From Acidobacteriota bacterium (lineage in GTDB: Bacteria; Acidobacteriota; UBA890): a stretch of 16,610 nt of DNA. This document shows, in pieces, positions 14,345 through 16,610 of this stretch. The stretch spans positions 1 through 16,610 of the forward strand of contig JADFNY010000025.1 of NCBI GenBank assembly GCA_022563115.1, in the 5' to 3' direction. The notes below the pieces were generated by a model. The model searched no databases. It was given only the letters and a program-made list of their open reading frames with translations, and was not told the DNA's origin. The translations under genes were made by a program, and so were the position numbers. The number at the start of each line of letters is the position of its first letter. The first letter of the stretch is position 1.

Positions 14345-15376
14345 CTATCCGCCAAGCGGGGTCTTGGCCTCGTCGATCCACCTGACGTAGAGCTCATCGG
14401 TGCGCCCGAACGCCGACCAGATGTAGCGCCAATCGCCTCGTTGGATCGTCCGGTTGTAGATGCGATCGCGGTACGGCCGCAGCAGGTAGTGGATGAGCTC
14501 GGAGCGCCCCGGGTCCTTCTCGAACTGCAGCGAGGCGAGGCGCGATTCGCGCGCGGTCGCTGACGCCCACGCGCCTACGTCGAGCGCTTCGCTCGCCTCC
14601 AGGCGCAGCAGCAGGTCGAAGAAATCAAGGCCCTCGAGCTCGGCGTCGACGACCCCGCTGGCAAACCCGCTCATCTGCAAGATCGCGGGAATGTCCAGAA
14701 CCTCCGCGTACAACGTTTGCGAGTGTCCGAGTCCGTCGTGCTCGCCAAACTCCTCGCCGTGATCCGAGGTGACGAACAGAACCCGCGGCCCGGGCAGCTC
14801 GGCGCTCAGATTACCGACGAGGCGGTCGAGCTCGCGGTCGAGAAAGCGCAGCTCGTCTTCATAGAAACCCCGCGCCTCGGGGATGGTGAACGCGCCGCGC
14901 TCGGCGGCGAGGGAGTCGCTGCTCAGATAAGGAACGTGGGGGTCGAGGTAGTGGACGTACAGAAAGAGCGGCGGCTCCGTCGCCGCCGCTTCGAGATCGT
15001 GGGTCGCCCGTCGTCGTTCGGCCAACCACGCCGCCACCGCGGCGGTGACGGTATCGGCGCGCGCGTAAGTTTGCTCGGGATCCTCGGCATTGAGCCGCGG
15101 CATCCACTCCGGATCACCGCCGTACGGCGCCAGCGCGTCGGCGCGCAGCGTGTCGAGCATGACGAAAACGATGTCGGGTCGGCGTGGCGACGCTGCCGCG
15201 CCAGCCGTCCCGGCGACGAATAGATCGTAGATCCAGGACGGTTGGTCCGAGCGCCGCGCCAGCACCAATTCCATGGTGAGTCTGGCGAGCTTCAGTGGGC
15301 GACAGGATGATACGACGATCGAAGCGGGTATCGAGTAAACTTCGTCCAACGCCCGCCGAAACAACCCCCTAGCCAT
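14345..15376 (-). pseudogene. Sulfatase-family protein, 5' part, internally deleted and truncated
   Basis: The 343-codon frame begins at ATG 15376. Residues 1-34 look unlike a sulfatase and have no ribosome site, so ATG 15274 may be the start. DIVFVMLDTLRADALAPYGG (68-87; D75 a metal ligand) is the standard N-terminal strand. After WMPRLN (96) the sequence jumps to AEDPEQTYARADTVTAAVAA, skipping about 100 residues that normally hold the Cys/Ser-x-Pro-Ser-Arg nucleophile. The later half is intact (PPLFLYVHYLDPHVPY; VLFVTSDHGEEFGEHDGLGH with D205, H206, H218; GDWRYIWSAFGRTDELY). Homology ends at Y330, replaced by 13 unrelated residues and a stop, while a matching C-terminal tail lies at 13050-13253. 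Without the nucleophile the product cannot act as a sulfatase. Its exact former substrate (sulfate ester, or phosphoethanolamine-type) is unknown. Confidence 0.8.
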
Positions 15377-16610
15377 GATGGAGCCTCTCGCGTTCGTTGC
15401 CGCAGCGCTCTTCGTGCTGGGGGCGCCGGCGTTGTCGGCCGTCTACTGGCTGCGCTCCCGGGACGCGGCGGCGGACGCGGTCGAGCTCGCGGCGGTCGCC
15501 TACGGCGGTGTCGCCATCTCCGCCCTCTCGATCTGGGTCTTCGCGCAAGCCTTCGGACTCTCGTGGAAGGTCCTCCTGCTCGGCGTGTTCGCGGGCTCGA
15601 CCGCGATCGTAACCCCTGCCTTGGTCCGGAGGCGGGTAAGGTCCGCGGCGCCCGCGAAGAACAAGCATTTCCCCGTTCTGGGTATCGCCGGGTTGGTGTT
15701 CGCGACGCTGGCGTACATCCCGTTCCTGACCTACGGATGGGAGCGAGCCGACGGCATCCATCGCATGGCGATGACCGATTGGTACAAACACCTGATCACC
15801 ACCACGGCACTCGGCGTCGCCGATGTCTTCCCGCCCCCCAACCCTTTTCTGCACGTCGCCGAGCCGGCTCCCTACTACTATGGCTTCCACCTCGTCGGTG
15901 CCGCGATCGCGCGCCTGGCGGGCTCGATTGCGGGGCCTGCGGCGGTCGGCGAGCTCATCTTCCCGGCGTTGCTTCTGCTGACCCTGCTGACGGCGGCGGC
16001 GACACCGTTCGTTGCCTATACGGTGGCCCGCACCGTCGCGGCGGGCAGCGGAGGGGGACGCGGTGACGCGTCAAGAGTGCCGCTGTTGGCAGCGCTCGGG
16101 GCGACCTTTCTCGCCGGTTTCGACCTCATCCCGCTGGCGCTCGATGCGGCCGTCAACCTGGCTTCGAGTGAACCGTTGGAGGGCGGCCTGGCGGGTCTGC
16201 GGGCGCTCGTTCCCTCGACCCACCTCGACTACTGGATCCACCACAACGAGCGCCAATTCAACGCTCCTTACCTGACGACGATCTGGGCGCCCCAGCACAT
16301 GGCGGCGGTGTTGGTCGCCCTCCTGGCAATCCACCTGGTGTTGCGCCGCGCCCAACTCGCGGAGAGGGCCTCGCGTTCCGCCCCGTTCGGCGTCGCGTGG
16401 TTGCTGCCGGCAGCCCTGTTGGCGGGATTGCCGGCGCTGTCGGCGTACGTCGCCGTCGGCCTGGCGTTCGGCGTCGGGGGCGCCGCCCTGGCCGAGAGCG
16501 TCCGCAAGCGTTGCCTGCCGTGGCGCACCACAGCGTGGCAACTCTGGCTCGTCCCGGGGACGGTCGCGATCGTGCGCTCGCTGCCGGTGGCGGCTGTCTT
16601 GGTCTCGGGG
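15375..16610 (+). CDS. Large polytopic membrane protein, GT-C glycosyltransferase-like (partial, runs off the right edge)
   Basis: 412 codons without a stop. The start is ATG 15375 or the adjacent ATG 15378; neither has a Shine-Dalgarno site. The N-terminus is a helix (FVAAALFVLGAPALSAVYWL), followed by many hydrophobic segments (about 40-58, 64-80, 99-117, 168-186, 191-215, 233-252, 303-322 and 336-362). Between the early helices are DWYKHLITT, PPPNPFLH and PYYYGFHLVG. This Asp-Trp ... Asn-Pro-Phe ... Tyr-Tyr-Tyr pattern recurs in GT-C fold membrane glycosyltransferases and in the YYY-motif membrane family (DUF2298-like). Such enzymes use lipid-linked sugars on the periplasmic side. An extracytoplasmic loop contains STHLDYWIHHNERQFNAPYL. 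Family membership is inferred from pattern and topology only. Its start codon overlaps, head to head, that of the sulfatase remnant on the other strand. Confidence 0.75.
   Translation, partial: MMEPLAFVAAALFVLGAPALSAVYWLRSRDAAADAVELAAVAYGGVAISALSIWVFAQAFGLSWKVLLLGVFAGSTAIVTPALVRRRVRSAAPAKNKHFPVLGIAGLVFATLAYIPFLTYGWERADGIHRMAMTDWYKHLITTTALGVADVFPPPNPFLHVAEPAPYYYGFHLVGAAIARLAGSIAGPAAVGELIFPALLLLTLLTAAATPFVAYTVARTVAAGSGGGRGDASRVPLLAALGATFLAGFDLIPLALDAAVNLASSEPLEGGLAGLRALVPSTHLDYWIHHNERQFNAPYLTTIWAPQHMAAVLVALLAIHLVLRRAQLAERASRSAPFGVAWLLPAALLAGLPALSAYVAVGLAFGVGGAALAESVRKRCLPWRTTAWQLWLVPGTVAIVRSLPVAAVLVSG

Noticed and set aside
15563..16066. Plus-strand frame of 167 codons within the membrane protein gene
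   Set aside because: It is a shadow frame rich in Arg and Gly. The overlapping frame has repeated transmembrane segments and the DWYKH/PYYYGFH motifs.

Overview
The window is GC-rich DNA from a Gram-negative (diderm) bacterium. An outer-membrane secretin with a lipoprotein signal, a type II secretion/type IV pilus-type machine, sulfatase remains and a GT-C-like membrane protein together fit an environmental lineage such as Acidobacteriota. That placement is inferred from gene content and protein style; no rRNA or marker gene is present to confirm it.

Left end (1-521): the minus strand carries the start of a small heat-shock protein (Hsp20) gene. It has a strong ribosome binding site, but only about 33 codons look like Hsp20 before the frame becomes unrecognisable. 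The short AT-rich stretch after it holds a plausible sigma70 promoter with an operator-like palindrome lying between its -35 and -10 boxes. Reading rightwards follow a membrane-anchored PIN-TRAM protein (522-1526), an ECF-type sigma factor (1535-2143) and a single-pass membrane protein of unknown function (2317-3141) that may be its partner.

Core (3142-12736): a tightly packed, co-directional cluster encodes a hybrid secretion/pilus machine. Its order is GspF platform protein, GspE/PilB ATPase, a PilM-like protein, PilN, PilO fused to a PilP/GspC-like C-terminal domain, a lipoprotein-TPR-secretin-cohesin fusion, then three pseudopilins. The pseudopilins are a GspG-like protein with a large glycine-rich insert, a compact GspG, and a GspK-like protein without Glu5. 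Neighbouring genes mostly overlap by a few bases or lie within a few bases of each other, so one operon is likely. The ATPase would drive pseudopilus assembly on the GspF/PilMNO platform beneath the secretin. The secretin's cohesin domain suggests an extra protein-binding function at the outer membrane. No prepilin peptidase is present.

Right end (12737-15376, minus strand): this looks like a decaying, recombined region. A sulfatase gene appears split. Its 5' part (14345-15376) has lost the segment that should carry the catalytic nucleophile, and its 3' end (13050-13253) lies about 1.1 kb away. Between them are a toxin-antitoxin relic (intact antitoxin, ParE-type toxin with an internal deletion and frameshift) bounded by two near-identical 16-bp palindromes, and a gene for a secreted glycine-zipper-like protein. 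A 63-residue one-helix membrane protein follows the sulfatase 3' end.

The last 1.2 kb (15375-16610, plus strand) is the start of a large polytopic membrane protein resembling GT-C-type glycosyltransferases of the YYY-motif kind; it runs off the window.
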